Shown piece by piece: positions 7,515-15,770 of a stretch of 64,000 nt of DNA. The notes beneath the pieces are model-generated. The model searched no databases, was not told the origin of the DNA, and was given only the letters and a program-made list of their open reading frames with translations. Numbering within the stretch: position 1 is the first letter of the stretch; each line of letters opens with the position of its first letter. The stretch spans positions 39,368-103,367 of the forward strand of contig JANXTF010000147.1 of assembly GCA_025352565.1 (NCBI GenBank). Direction: 5' to 3'. The DNA is from Rhodospirillales bacterium (lineage in GTDB: Bacteria; Pseudomonadota; Alphaproteobacteria; Acetobacterales; Acetobacteraceae). Both the position numbers and the translations under genes were made by a program.

Positions 7515-7624
7515 TTACCGAGTTTACAGATTTACCGATCTTCCGGTCAAGCCAGCAACGGGATTGCGAAGGGGAACACGCATTTCCGAGTGCTTGTTCG
7601 CAAACGCAATGTCAATATTTGACT
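7511..7624. promoter_or_regulatory. Shared control region between the ScfR-like gene and aceA, with operator-like repeats
   Basis: Three near-identical octamers run head to tail on the plus strand: TTTACCGA at 7514-7521, TTTACAGA at 7523-7530 and TTTACCGA at 7531-7538; the first overlaps the regulator's own start codon. Further on, TTGCGAA (7564-7570) and TTCGCAA (7597-7603) form an inverted pair resembling the TTTGCAAA-type sites of RamB. GTCAA-TAT-TTGAC (7611-7623) is another short inverted repeat. The layout suggests autoregulation on one side and aceA control on the other, but no binding site is proven. Confidence 0.5.
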
Positions 7625-7661
7625 TGAGACACGCACTGACCGCCCACCAGGAGAGACCACG

Positions 7662-8969
7662 ATGAACGCCATCACCGGCAATGCCGCCCCCGACCGCTTC
7701 GACGGCATCCGTCGCGACTACACCGAGGCGGAGGTCGAGCGCCTCGCGGGCTCGTTCCGCATCAAGCACACGCTGGCCGAAAACGGCGCGCGTCGCCTGT
7801 GGAAGCTGCTGCACTCGGAGCCCTACATCAACACGCTGGGCGCGCTGACCGGCAATCAGGCGGTGCAGCAGGTCAAGGCCGGGCTGAAGGCCATCTACCT
7901 GTCCGGCTGGCAGGTTGCCGCCGACGCCAACACGGCGGGTACGATGTATCCCGACCAGTCGCTCTATCCGGTGAACTCGGTCCCCGAAGTCGTCAAGCGC
8001 ATCAACAATGCGCTGCGCCGCTCGGACCAGATCGCCCACATGGAAAATCTCGGCGACACCACCGAGTGGATGGCCCCCATTGTGGCCGACGCCGAGGCCG
8101 GTTTCGGGGGCGCGCTCAACGCCTACGAACTGATGCGCGCCATGATCGACGCGGGTGCGGCCGGCGTGCATTTCGAGGACCAGCTCGCCAGCGAGAAGAA
8201 ATGCGGCCATCTCGGCGGCAAGGTGCTGGTGCCGATCAGCCAGCACATCCGCACGCTGAACGCGGCCCGCCTCGCCGCCGACGTGGAAGGCGTGTCCACC
8301 GTCCTGCTCTGCCGCACCGATGCCGAGAGCGCGCAACTGCTGACCGCGGACGTGGACGAGCGCGACCGCCCGTTCATCAGCGACGAGCGCACGCCGGAAG
8401 GCTTCTTCCGCATTAAGCCGGGCGTCGGCAAGGACTACGCCATCGCGCGCGGCCTGGCCTATGCGCCCTATGCCGACCTGCTCTGGTGGGAGACCTCGGA
8501 CCCCGATCTTGGGGATGCGCGCCGCTTCGCCGAGGCGATCCACAAGGAGTTCCCCGGCAAGCTGCTGTCCTACAACTGCTCGCCCAGCTTCAACTGGAAG
8601 CGCAAGATGAGCGAGACGGATGCGGCCAAGTTCCAGCGCGAACTGGGTGCGATGGGCTACAAGTTCCAGTTCATCACCTTGGCCGGCTTCCACAGCCTCA
8701 ATCTCTCGATGTTCGAATTGGCTCGCCAATACCGCGAGCGCGGCATGGCGGCATATTCCGAGCTGCAGCAAGCCGAGTTCGCGGCCGAAAAGCACGGCTA
8801 CACCGCCACCAAGCACCAGCGCGAAGTGGGCGTCAGCTACTTCGACGCGGTGGCGACCGCGGCCTCGGGTGGCCGCAGCAGCACCACGGCCATGGCCCAC
8901 AGCACCGAGACCGCCCAATTCCATGACAAGCCCGCCCACGGCGCGCCGGTCGCCGTGGCCGCCGAATAA
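7662..8969 (+). CDS. aceA: Isocitrate lyase
   Basis: 435 aa, cytoplasmic. Splits isocitrate into glyoxylate and succinate, the first step of the glyoxylate shunt needed for growth on acetate or fatty acids. The catalytic loop KKCGH is at residues 179-183 (Cys181 is the general acid), preceded by [21 protein letters not shown] and [11 protein letters not shown] are further family blocks. The ATG is preceded by GGAGAG. Malate synthase is not in this window. Expression is probably set by the divergent ScfR-like regulator. The C-terminus carries a short Ala/His-rich tail beyond the fold. Confidence 0.97.
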   Translation: MNAITGNAAPDRFDGIRRDYTEAEVERLAGSFRIKHTLAENGARRLWKLLHSEPYINTLGALTGNQAVQQVKAGLKAIYLSGWQVAADANTAGTMYPDQSLYPVNSVPEVVKRINNALRRSDQIAHMENLGDTTEWMAPIVADAEAGFGGALNAYELMRAMIDAGAAGVHFEDQLASEKKCGHLGGKVLVPISQHIRTLNAARLAADVEGVSTVLLCRTDAESAQLLTADVDERDRPFISDERTPEGFFRIKPGVGKDYAIARGLAYAPYADLLWWETSDPDLGDARRFAEAIHKEFPGKLLSYNCSPSFNWKRKMSETDAAKFQRELGAMGYKFQFITLAGFHSLNLSMFELARQYRERGMAAYSELQQAEFAAEKHGYTATKHQREVGVSYFDAVATAASGGRSSTTAMAHSTETAQFHDKPAHGAPVAVAAE

Positions 8970-8998
8970 TCCTCAACCAATCACACAGGAGAACAGCA

Positions 8999-9157
8999 AT
9001 GTCCGACGATAATTTCGACGACGGTCTGGTCCACAGCCACAGCTGGGCCGCCGAGCCGGCGCAGGCGCCTGCGACGCAAACAGCTCCGATCGCGGATGCC
9101 GGCGGCGCGCGCACACCCAGCACGGTGCATCAGGACGAGCACATCCATCCCTGCTAA
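8999..9157 (+). CDS. Small 52-residue protein downstream of aceA
   Basis: An ATG with an AGGAGA ribosome site (about 8987-8992) starts 29 bp behind aceA and runs to TAA at 9155-9157. The product begins MSDDNFDDGLVHSHSWA, has a Pro/Ala/Thr-rich middle and ends DEHIHPC. It is acidic, His-rich, ends in Cys and has no signal peptide or membrane helix. No family was recognised. The strong ribosome site and the position suggest cotranscription with aceA and a real small protein. Metal binding through the His residues and the terminal Cys is only a guess. Confidence 0.6.
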   Translation: MSDDNFDDGLVHSHSWAAEPAQAPATQTAPIADAGGARTPSTVHQDEHIHPC

Positions 9158-9232
9158 CGGATGACGGAACGCGCTGCGATCTTCCGCCCTACATGACCGT
9201 AGGGTGGAAGAGCGCCGCGTATTCCATTTCGT

Positions 9233-11377
9233 TCACGACGTCGGGGTATCCTCACGGAGGACAACGCTCCCCGCGTCGCCCTTCAACACTTCCGTGATCG
9301 TCTCGCCATTCACGCGACGGAACTTCAGGTCGAACACCTGCTCGCCCACCGCCACATCGTGCAGCACGAAGTCGGGCAGCCAGTCCGGCAGAACCGGATT
9401 TAGATATAACTTGCGGTTGGGTGCGTCCGCCTCGGCGCCCACCAATGCCTGCGTGAAGGCGAACACCGAGCCCGCCGCCCACGCCTGCGGCACGTTCACG
9501 CCAAGATACTGCACCGGGAAGTTGGTGTCCTCGCGGGCGATGCCGGCGTACAACTCGGGTAGCTGGTGCAGCGCGAAGAAACTGCCGGCGCCGCTGACCG
9601 CGCGAGCCACATGGGCCGCTTCCGCCGCAAAGCCATAGCGTTTCATGCCGAGCGCGATCAGCGAGTTGTCGTGCGGCCAGACCGAGCCGTTGTGGTACGA
9701 GTACGGGTTGAATCCACGGTGCTTGTCCGACAGCGTGCGGATGCCCCAGCCGCTGAACATGTCGGGCGCCATCAGCCGGTCCACCACCTGCTTCGCGCGG
9801 GCCGGCGGGATCAGCCCGGCCCATAATCCGTGGCCCACGTTGGACGCAACCGAAAGCACCTGCTTCTTGTCGCCGTCCAGCGCAAAGGCGTAGAATCCAA
9901 TCTCGTCGCTCCAGAACGCGGCATCGAATTTCGTCCGCAACCCGGCGGCCTTTTGGCGAAGCGTGGCGGCCGGGTCGGGCTTGCCGAGAGCGTCGTATAT
10001 CTCAGCCATGCCGAGCCAGCCGGCATAGACGTAGGCCTGCAATTCGATCAGCGCCTTGGGGCCCTTGACGCAGGCGCCGTCCGGGTAGAGCACGCCGTCG
10101 CCGCTGTCCTTCCAGCCCATGTTCTCGTAACCGGCCGGGCTGCGCGTCTGATATTCCTGGAACCCGTCGCCGTCGCGGTCGCCGTAGCGGTCGATCCAGT
10201 CGAGACAGCCTTCGGCCACGGGCAACAGCCGCTCGACCAAAGCCCGGTCTCCGGTCCAGCGCCAGGCGTCATGCAGCAGCATCAGGTAGAGCGGCGTCGC
10301 GTCCGCCGTCCCGAAATACGGCGTGTGCGGGATCAGCTTGAAATGCGCGAGTTCCCCGTAGCGCAATTCGTGCAGAATCTTGCCCGGCTCGGCGTCGCGG
10401 TAGTCGTCGGTGCCGGTCGATTGCCGCGAGCCCAGGATCTGCAGCGTGCCGCGTGCGAACTCGGTCGAGATCATCGCCGATTGCATCGACACGATCAGGC
10501 TGTCCCGGCCGAACAGCGCGGTGAACCACGGCAGGCCGGCCGCCGGCACCACATGGCTCGTGCCGCCCTCCTCGATCGGCAGGCGCAGCGCGATGATGTC
10601 GTCCACCGCCTGATGGAACAGGCGATAGTACTCCTCGTTCGCGGTGGAGATCTTGGCGGACGCCGCGCGCCACGCGAGAAGGCCGCGTCCGGGACGGGAA
10701 TCCAGGTAGGTCGCCGTGCAGCCGGTGGGCGCCTTTAAAACGGTGTCACCGTCTTGCAGGTCGTAGTGCAGGCAGCCATGCCAAACGGCGCCGGGCGGCA
10801 GGGTGATGTCGAAGCTGATCCGGCCATTGGCATAGACCGCCCGACAGTCTGCCTGGCAGCTGACCGAGATGGCGCGGGCGAAATCCGCGTTGACGTAGGC
10901 GGTCCGCAGCGTCTGCGCCGCCTCGTCCCAAGCGGTCGTGATGCGGCCGCGGCGGACGAAGCTGCTGGACTTCACCTCGAACACGTCAGCGAAGTCGCTG
11001 CGGAGCGCGATCTCGAGGTTGAAGCTGATCGGCCTGTGGCTGAAATTCGTGAGGTCGAGATCCTCATGGATGCCGCCTTCCATCCAGCGCCCGATGACGA
11101 GGCCGAGCGCGTGCGCGGGGATCTCGCCCTCCTGCGTCACGATGCGGGAGTTGGTGAGGAACACGCGCGCGGCGAAGTGGCTGATGGCGGCGCCGTTCAG
11201 CAGCAGCCAGCTTTCGCCGTTGGCGTAGATGGCCCAGTTGCTCAGCAGCCGCGTGTCGTTGAACATCAGCCCTTTGGAGCTCTCCATCGACAGCGATCCG
11301 TCTGGCTCGGTCGCCCATACGGTGCGCCCATCATGGATGACGAGCTGCCTTGGGCCGACGGTGATTTCGAGAGGCAT
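9233..11377 (-). CDS. Amylo-alpha-1,6-glucosidase / glycogen-debranching-like protein
   Basis: 714 aa, no signal peptide. The N-terminal third is the beta-rich glycogen-debranching N domain (GDE_N_bis type; SMESSKGLMFNDTRLLSNWAIY, residues 30-51). The rest is an (alpha/alpha)6 toroid as in GH63/GH15-like glucosidases: AAGLPWFTALFGRDSLIVSMQ, ENMGWKDSGDGVLYPDG, and NPYSYHNGSVWPHDNSLIALG with candidate acidic catalytic residues. Proteins of this type are found in many proteobacteria, often near trehalose or glycogen genes, and may hydrolyse alpha-glucosidic bonds in compatible-solute or storage glucans. No glycogen genes are nearby, so the substrate is open. Confidence 0.83.
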   Translation of the reverse strand: MPLEITVGPRQLVIHDGRTVWATEPDGSLSMESSKGLMFNDTRLLSNWAIYANGESWLLLNGAAISHFAARVFLTNSRIVTQEGEIPAHALGLVIGRWMEGGIHEDLDLTNFSHRPISFNLEIALRSDFADVFEVKSSSFVRRGRITTAWDEAAQTLRTAYVNADFARAISVSCQADCRAVYANGRISFDITLPPGAVWHGCLHYDLQDGDTVLKAPTGCTATYLDSRPGRGLLAWRAASAKISTANEEYYRLFHQAVDDIIALRLPIEEGGTSHVVPAAGLPWFTALFGRDSLIVSMQSAMISTEFARGTLQILGSRQSTGTDDYRDAEPGKILHELRYGELAHFKLIPHTPYFGTADATPLYLMLLHDAWRWTGDRALVERLLPVAEGCLDWIDRYGDRDGDGFQEYQTRSPAGYENMGWKDSGDGVLYPDGACVKGPKALIELQAYVYAGWLGMAEIYDALGKPDPAATLRQKAAGLRTKFDAAFWSDEIGFYAFALDGDKKQVLSVASNVGHGLWAGLIPPARAKQVVDRLMAPDMFSGWGIRTLSDKHRGFNPYSYHNGSVWPHDNSLIALGMKRYGFAAEAAHVARAVSGAGSFFALHQLPELYAGIAREDTNFPVQYLGVNVPQAWAAGSVFAFTQALVGAEADAPNRKLYLNPVLPDWLPDFVLHDVAVGEQVFDLKFRRVNGETITEVLKGDAGSVVLREDTPTS

Positions 11378-11444
11378 GAAGTTCCTTCAGGTTGGGCGGG
11401 AACATTGGCTTCTCCCGTGCCTTGCGGAAAGCGGAAAGCGAATG

Positions 11445-12752
11445 TCAGGCCGGGGCCAATTCCGCCTTTGGGCGCTTCCGCCGCTCGCGTGTCTCGGGCA
11501 GCGTGAACCACACCATGGCGCAGCCGGCGATCGCGAAGGCGGCCAAAGTGAGGTAGGCGGCCTGGTCGCCCATGCGATCGGCGACCAGACCGGCGATGGT
11601 GTTGCTCAGGGTCGCGCCGATGCCCACGGCCAGACCCACGATGCCCATGCCGAGGCTGAAGCGGCCGCTGTCATGGGTGATGTCGGACACGACTAGCGGG
11701 ATCATCAGGCCCAGCACGGCGGCGGTGACGCCGTCGAAGGCCTGGTAGCCGACCTGCATCCAGGCGGTGCCGCCGAGCGCGAACAGCAGGACGCGGACCG
11801 GCAGCAGGCAGAAGCCGAGCATCAGTACGTTGCGGCGGCCCCAGCTTTCCGCGAGGTCGCCCATGCGGACCGCGATGAGGGCGGCAATCACCTGCGGCAC
11901 CGCGACCGAGGCTGCGATCAGCAGGCCGGCGTTGTTGCCGCTGCCCTCGGAGAAGCCGTGTGCGGCGATGTTCAACACCGCCGAGCTGCCGAGCTGGAAG
12001 AGCAGGATCGCCGCCGCGAAGGCCATCAGGCCGCGATCCTTGGGCAGATCCTTGCGGCGGCGTGCCCTGTCCTTCTGGCGCCGTTTCGGCACCGCGGAAA
12101 ACGCGCCGGTGCGGTTCGGCGCATTGTCGAGATCCTCCCTCCGGATCATGCGCATCGACACGATGGCCATGATGCCGAAGCCGGCGCCCAAATAGAATAC
12201 GGACTCATAGCCCAGGTATTTGCCGACCGCTCCCAGCAGCAAGGCCGTCAGTGCCGAGCCGAGGGCGCGCGAGCGCACGTTCTCGCCGAGGCGTTCGGCC
12301 AACTTCTCCTGGTTCGCGAGTGCCAGGGTGAGCGCGGCAACCGCCGGCGTGATGATGGCGGCGGCGACGCCCTTCAGCGCCTCGGCCCCGAACACCGGCC
12401 AGCGGAACGGCAGAAACACGAGGATCAGCATGGCGGCGATCACGCCGCCGAAGGAGATGCCGGTGATGATCCGCTTGCCGGAGATGGCATCCACCAGCGC
12501 GCCCGCCGGCACCTGCGCCACCATGGCGGCGATCGTGCCGATGCTGAGTGCAAGCCCGATCTCGGACTGGGTCCAGTGCTGTGCCAGCAGGAACAGAGAC
12601 ACGAAGGGACCGAAGCCGGTGAGCATGTCCGCCAGAAAGAAATTCATCCAGCTCAGGGCGGCCAGGCTTCGCTTGGAAGCGACATGGGGCAGGTTCGGCT
12701 GCCCTGGAAACATCCAGCGCTTCCCCGCGACCAGGCGAGCCTTGTACTTCAT
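11445..12752 (-). CDS. Major facilitator superfamily transporter
   Basis: About 435 aa with roughly a dozen hydrophobic helices, starting with LAALSWMNFFLADMLTGFGPFVSLFLL. ALVDAISGKRIITG is an MFS motif-A-like loop after helix 2, and a basic central loop (KRRQKDRARRRKDLPKDRG) separates the two halves. The substrate is not evident. Start choice is uncertain: ATGs at 12752 and 12713 both follow almost the same sequence (GGGGAAxCGCTGG), and a longer frame from 12848 would run into pepN. It lies 67 bp behind pepN in the same direction. Confidence 0.82.
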   Translation of the reverse strand: MKYKARLVAGKRWMFPGQPNLPHVASKRSLAALSWMNFFLADMLTGFGPFVSLFLLAQHWTQSEIGLALSIGTIAAMVAQVPAGALVDAISGKRIITGISFGGVIAAMLILVFLPFRWPVFGAEALKGVAAAIITPAVAALTLALANQEKLAERLGENVRSRALGSALTALLLGAVGKYLGYESVFYLGAGFGIMAIVSMRMIRREDLDNAPNRTGAFSAVPKRRQKDRARRRKDLPKDRGLMAFAAAILLFQLGSSAVLNIAAHGFSEGSGNNAGLLIAASVAVPQVIAALIAVRMGDLAESWGRRNVLMLGFCLLPVRVLLFALGGTAWMQVGYQAFDGVTAAVLGLMIPLVVSDITHDSGRFSLGMGIVGLAVGIGATLSNTIAGLVADRMGDQAAYLTLAAFAIAGCAMVWFTLPETRERRKRPKAELAPA

Positions 12753-12819
12753 CCAGCGTTTCCCCTCGTTCCTCTGCTCCCTCCCCCGGGCCATCCCGCA
12801 AGGGGAAAAAGGAAGGAAA

Positions 12820-15297
12820 TCAGCCCAGTCCCTTGCTCGCCATCTCAAAGGTGCCAGCGCTCAGACCCGGCGCCGCCAGCACGTTCCGCAATTCGGCCTG
12901 CATCAGCACTTGCCGGCCTGCGTCGTGGCGACGCCATTGACCGAGCGGCTGGACCATCCGGGCGGCGAGTTGGCCGTTCATCGGATCCAGCAGCAACACC
13001 ATGTCGGCGAGAAAGCGGTAACCGGAGCCATCAAGCGCGTGGAACAGCACCGGGTTTCCCGACGCGAAGGCCGCGATAACGGAACGCGCCCGGTTCGGGT
13101 TGCGCGGGTCGAAATCGACATGCGCCACCAGCGCGCGCGGATCGGCGCGGCGGCTCGTGGCCTGGATGGCGAACCATTTGTCGATGACGAGGTCGTCGCC
13201 GTGCCAGCGCGCGTGGAAGGCGGCAAGTGCGGTGTCCTCGTGGTCGGCCAGTACCGCAAGGGCGGCGAGACTGTCGGTCATGTTGCCGGCGGCGGCGAAT
13301 TGGGCCAGCGCCATGGCGGTGTCGTCGAGGCGCGCGAGGCAGGAGTTGCGGAGTGCGCGGGCGCCGATGCCTTCGATTCCGGTCAGCCGGGCATAGATGG
13401 CGCGGAGCCGTCCATCGAGGGCTTGCGCGATGCCGATGCGGGCGAAGTCCCGCGCGGCGTGAACCGCATCGACGTCGGCTACCTCCATCCGGTCGGCCAG
13501 GGTGTGCTCGCCGGGTAAGGCCAGCGCCTCGGCGGCGAAGGCGGGGTCGGGGTCGCCAAGCGCCGCGCCGGCCATCTCGATCAGGCCGGTATCCAGCGTC
13601 AGAGGTTCGCGGCGCTGAACGGCGGCCACGAGGTCGAGCAGCACGGCGGTGGCGTATTGTTGGCCGCTGTCCCATTTCACGAACGGGTCGCTGTCATGCG
13701 TTGCGAGGAAGCGCAGTTGCGGGCGGGTGAGGCCGTGCAGCTTCACGGGCGCCGAGAAGCCGCGCAGCAGCGAGGGCACCGGGCGCGCCGGCAGGTCGGC
13801 GAAGGTGAGCGTCTGTTCGGCCGCGGTGAGTATCTCCACGCGCGGCGGCAGCAGGTCCGCGCCATTGGGGCCGAGCAGGCCCAGTGCGACCGGGATCGGT
13901 AGATTCCCGTCCTGTCTGAGCGTGAGGCGGTAGGAGCGCGCCGCTTCATCCCAGGCGTCGGACATGGTGAGCTCCGGCGTGCCCGCGCGCTCGTACCAGG
14001 CGGCGAAGGCGGCCAGATCCACTCCCGAGGCGTCCTGCATGGCGGTGCGGAAATCCTCGATGGTGGCGGCCGAGTTGTCGTGGCGCGCGACATACAGGTC
14101 CATGCCGGCGCGGAAGGCGTCGCGGCCGATGATGGTCTGGATCATCCGGACCAGCTCGGCGCCCTTCTGATAGACGGTCGCGGTGTAGAAATTGTCGATC
14201 GCGATGTAGCTGTCGGGGCGCACGGGGTGGCGCAAGGGGCCGGCATCCTCGGTGAATTGGGCCGCGCGGAGGCGGCGCACGTCGCGGATGCGCTTGACGG
14301 CGGAACTGCCCTGGTCGGCGGAGAATTCCTGGTCGCGGAAGACGGTGAGGCCTTCCTTCAAGGAAAGCTGGAACCAGTCGCGGCAGGTGATGCGGTTGCC
14401 GGTCCAGTTGTGGGAATACTCATGGGCGATGACGGTCTCGACGCCTTCATAGTCGCCGTCGGTGGCGGTTTCGCGGCTGGCGAGGACATATTTGGTGTTG
14501 AAGACGTTGAGTCCCTTGTTCTCCATCGCGCCCATGTTGAAATCCGACACGGCGGCGATGTTGAACACGTCGAGGTCGTATTCGAGGCCGAACCGCTCCT
14601 CGTCCCACTTCATCGCATTCTTCAATGCCCGCATCGCATGGCCGCAGCGGTCCTGGTCGCCGTCGCGCACATAGATCGCGAGATCGACATGCCGGCCGGA
14701 GCCTGTGGTGAAGCTGTCCGTCACGCTGGCGAGGCGTCCCGCCACCAGCGCGAACAGGTAGCCCGGCTTGGGATGCGGATCGACCCAGCGCGCCCATGCG
14801 CGGCCGTCTTTCGTGCCGCGTCCGGCAGGATTGCCGTTCGACAGCAGAACGGGGCAGAGCGCTGGATCGGCCAGCAGCGTCACGGTGTAGCGGGCCATCA
14901 CGTCCGGCCGGTCGGGGAAGAAGGTGATGCGGCGGAAGCCTTCGGCCTCGCATTGGGTGAAGAAATTGCCGCCTGAGACATACAGCCCGGAAAGCTCGGT
15001 GTTCAGGGCAGGGGCGATGGTGACGACGATGTCGAGCGTGACCTCGTCGGGCGCCGCGTCGATGCGGATGCCGAGCGGGGTCAGCTCGTAATCCGGCTGG
15101 GTGCCGTTCAGCCGGATCGATTTGAGCACGAGGTCTCGCCCGTCGAGCCAGATCGGCCCCGGCGCCCGCCGGCGCATGTGCAGCCGCGAGGTAACAATTG
15201 TCGCGGCGGGATCGAGGTCGAAGGTGAGTTCGACGGTCTCGACCATGAAGGCGGGAGGGCTATAGTCCGCGAGGCGGATGGTCGTGGGAGCATTCAT
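12820..15297 (-). CDS. pepN: Aminopeptidase N (M1 family, E. coli PepN type)
   Basis: 825 aa cytoplasmic zinc aminopeptidase releasing N-terminal residues from peptides. The exopeptidase signature GAMEN is at 256-260 and the zinc motif HEYSH at 292-296, with the third ligand Glu315 exactly 18 residues further on. The catalytic domain is followed by the beta and C-terminal helical domains, ending in ELRNVLAAPGLSAGTFEMASKGLG as in bacterial PepN. It is slightly shorter than the E. coli enzyme (about 870 aa). The ATG at 15297 fits the family start. Confidence 0.95.
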   Translation of the reverse strand: MNAPTTIRLADYSPPAFMVETVELTFDLDPAATIVTSRLHMRRRAPGPIWLDGRDLVLKSIRLNGTQPDYELTPLGIRIDAAPDEVTLDIVVTIAPALNTELSGLYVSGGNFFTQCEAEGFRRITFFPDRPDVMARYTVTLLADPALCPVLLSNGNPAGRGTKDGRAWARWVDPHPKPGYLFALVAGRLASVTDSFTTGSGRHVDLAIYVRDGDQDRCGHAMRALKNAMKWDEERFGLEYDLDVFNIAAVSDFNMGAMENKGLNVFNTKYVLASRETATDGDYEGVETVIAHEYSHNWTGNRITCRDWFQLSLKEGLTVFRDQEFSADQGSSAVKRIRDVRRLRAAQFTEDAGPLRHPVRPDSYIAIDNFYTATVYQKGAELVRMIQTIIGRDAFRAGMDLYVARHDNSAATIEDFRTAMQDASGVDLAAFAAWYERAGTPELTMSDAWDEAARSYRLTLRQDGNLPIPVALGLLGPNGADLLPPRVEILTAAEQTLTFADLPARPVPSLLRGFSAPVKLHGLTRPQLRFLATHDSDPFVKWDSGQQYATAVLLDLVAAVQRREPLTLDTGLIEMAGAALGDPDPAFAAEALALPGEHTLADRMEVADVDAVHAARDFARIGIAQALDGRLRAIYARLTGIEGIGARALRNSCLARLDDTAMALAQFAAAGNMTDSLAALAVLADHEDTALAAFHARWHGDDLVIDKWFAIQATSRRADPRALVAHVDFDPRNPNRARSVIAAFASGNPVLFHALDGSGYRFLADMVLLLDPMNGQLAARMVQPLGQWRRHDAGRQVLMQAELRNVLAAPGLSAGTFEMASKGLG

Positions 15298-15383
15298 GCC
15301 CCGTCCTATCCGTGTCGGGACGCAACAGGCAATCCCCTGGCGCGTTGCGCCTGATACGAGACATGACGCGGGAGCGGCATCGA

Positions 15384-15647
15384 ATGGCCGGTGGGTGGGC
15401 CCCGGACGGGGCGGTTCAGGATCAGATCGACGATACGATCAAAGACGCGGTGATGAGCGCGCGGGCGCGCATGCTGAAGGGTGAGGGCGAGACGCATTGC
15501 GTGGAATGCGGCGACGCGATCCCCGAAGCACGCCGCCGTGCGGTGCCCGGAGTCCGGACGTGTATTGCGTGTCAATCGGCGCTCGATCGCCGTCCGGTGA
15601 ACACGGGGTTCAACCGCAGGGGCAACAAGGACAGCCAGCTCAGATAG
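15384..15647 (+). CDS. DksA/TraR-family zinc-finger protein (YbiI-like)
   Basis: 87 aa from the ATG at 15384, which gives the family-typical start MAGGWAPDGAVQDQID and has GGGAG nine bases upstream; a longer frame from 15312 is open but unlike relatives. One C4 zinc finger is formed by Cys39, Cys42, Cys60 and Cys63 (CVEC...CIAC), with the strongly conserved IPEARRRAVPGVRTC segment. Relatives bind in the secondary channel of RNA polymerase or remain uncharacterised, as with E. coli YbiI. Divergent from pepN and followed by a large hairpin. Confidence 0.87.
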   Translation: MAGGWAPDGAVQDQIDDTIKDAVMSARARMLKGEGETHCVECGDAIPEARRRAVPGVRTCIACQSALDRRPVNTGFNRRGNKDSQLR

Positions 15648-15662
15648 CGCGCTCTCCGGCCT

Positions 15663-15712
15663 GCCAGTGGATAGAATCTGACGGAAGCATCCGTCAGCTT
15701 CTATCCACTGGC
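15663..15712. terminator. Long near-perfect hairpin behind the DksA-like gene
   Basis: The left arm GCCAGTGGATAGAA (15663-15676) and CTGACGGA (15678-15685) pair with TCCGTCAG (15690-15697) and TTCTATCCACTGGC (15699-15712). This gives 22 base pairs with one T/C mismatch and an AGCA loop. Only a TTT follows, so it is not a classical intrinsic terminator, but it lies just after the stop at 15647 and between convergent genes. An mRNA 3' stabiliser or a mobile palindrome are alternatives. Confidence 0.6.
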
Positions 15713-15734
15713 TTTGATTATATGGGCCAAATTC

Positions 15735-15761
15735 CCTGACGCTCGGGTAGCGGGCGTCAGG
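15735..15761. terminator. Second hairpin in the convergent gap
   Basis: CCTGACGC (15735-15742) pairs with GCGTCAGG (15754-15761) across an 11-base loop. Flanking CCAAA and TTTGG extend the stem after a small bulge and supply a short T run on either strand. It sits directly before the stop of the dimethylformamidase gene and could end transcription from both sides. Its CTGACG core recurs in the neighbouring hairpin. Confidence 0.5.
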
Positions 15762-15770
15762 TTTGGACCA

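Noticed and set aside
6183..7622. 479-codon plus-strand frame opposite the ScfR-like gene
   Set aside because: Gly/His/Gln-rich antisense shadow.
7524..8939. 471-codon minus-strand frame opposite aceA
   Set aside because: Antisense shadow of isocitrate lyase.
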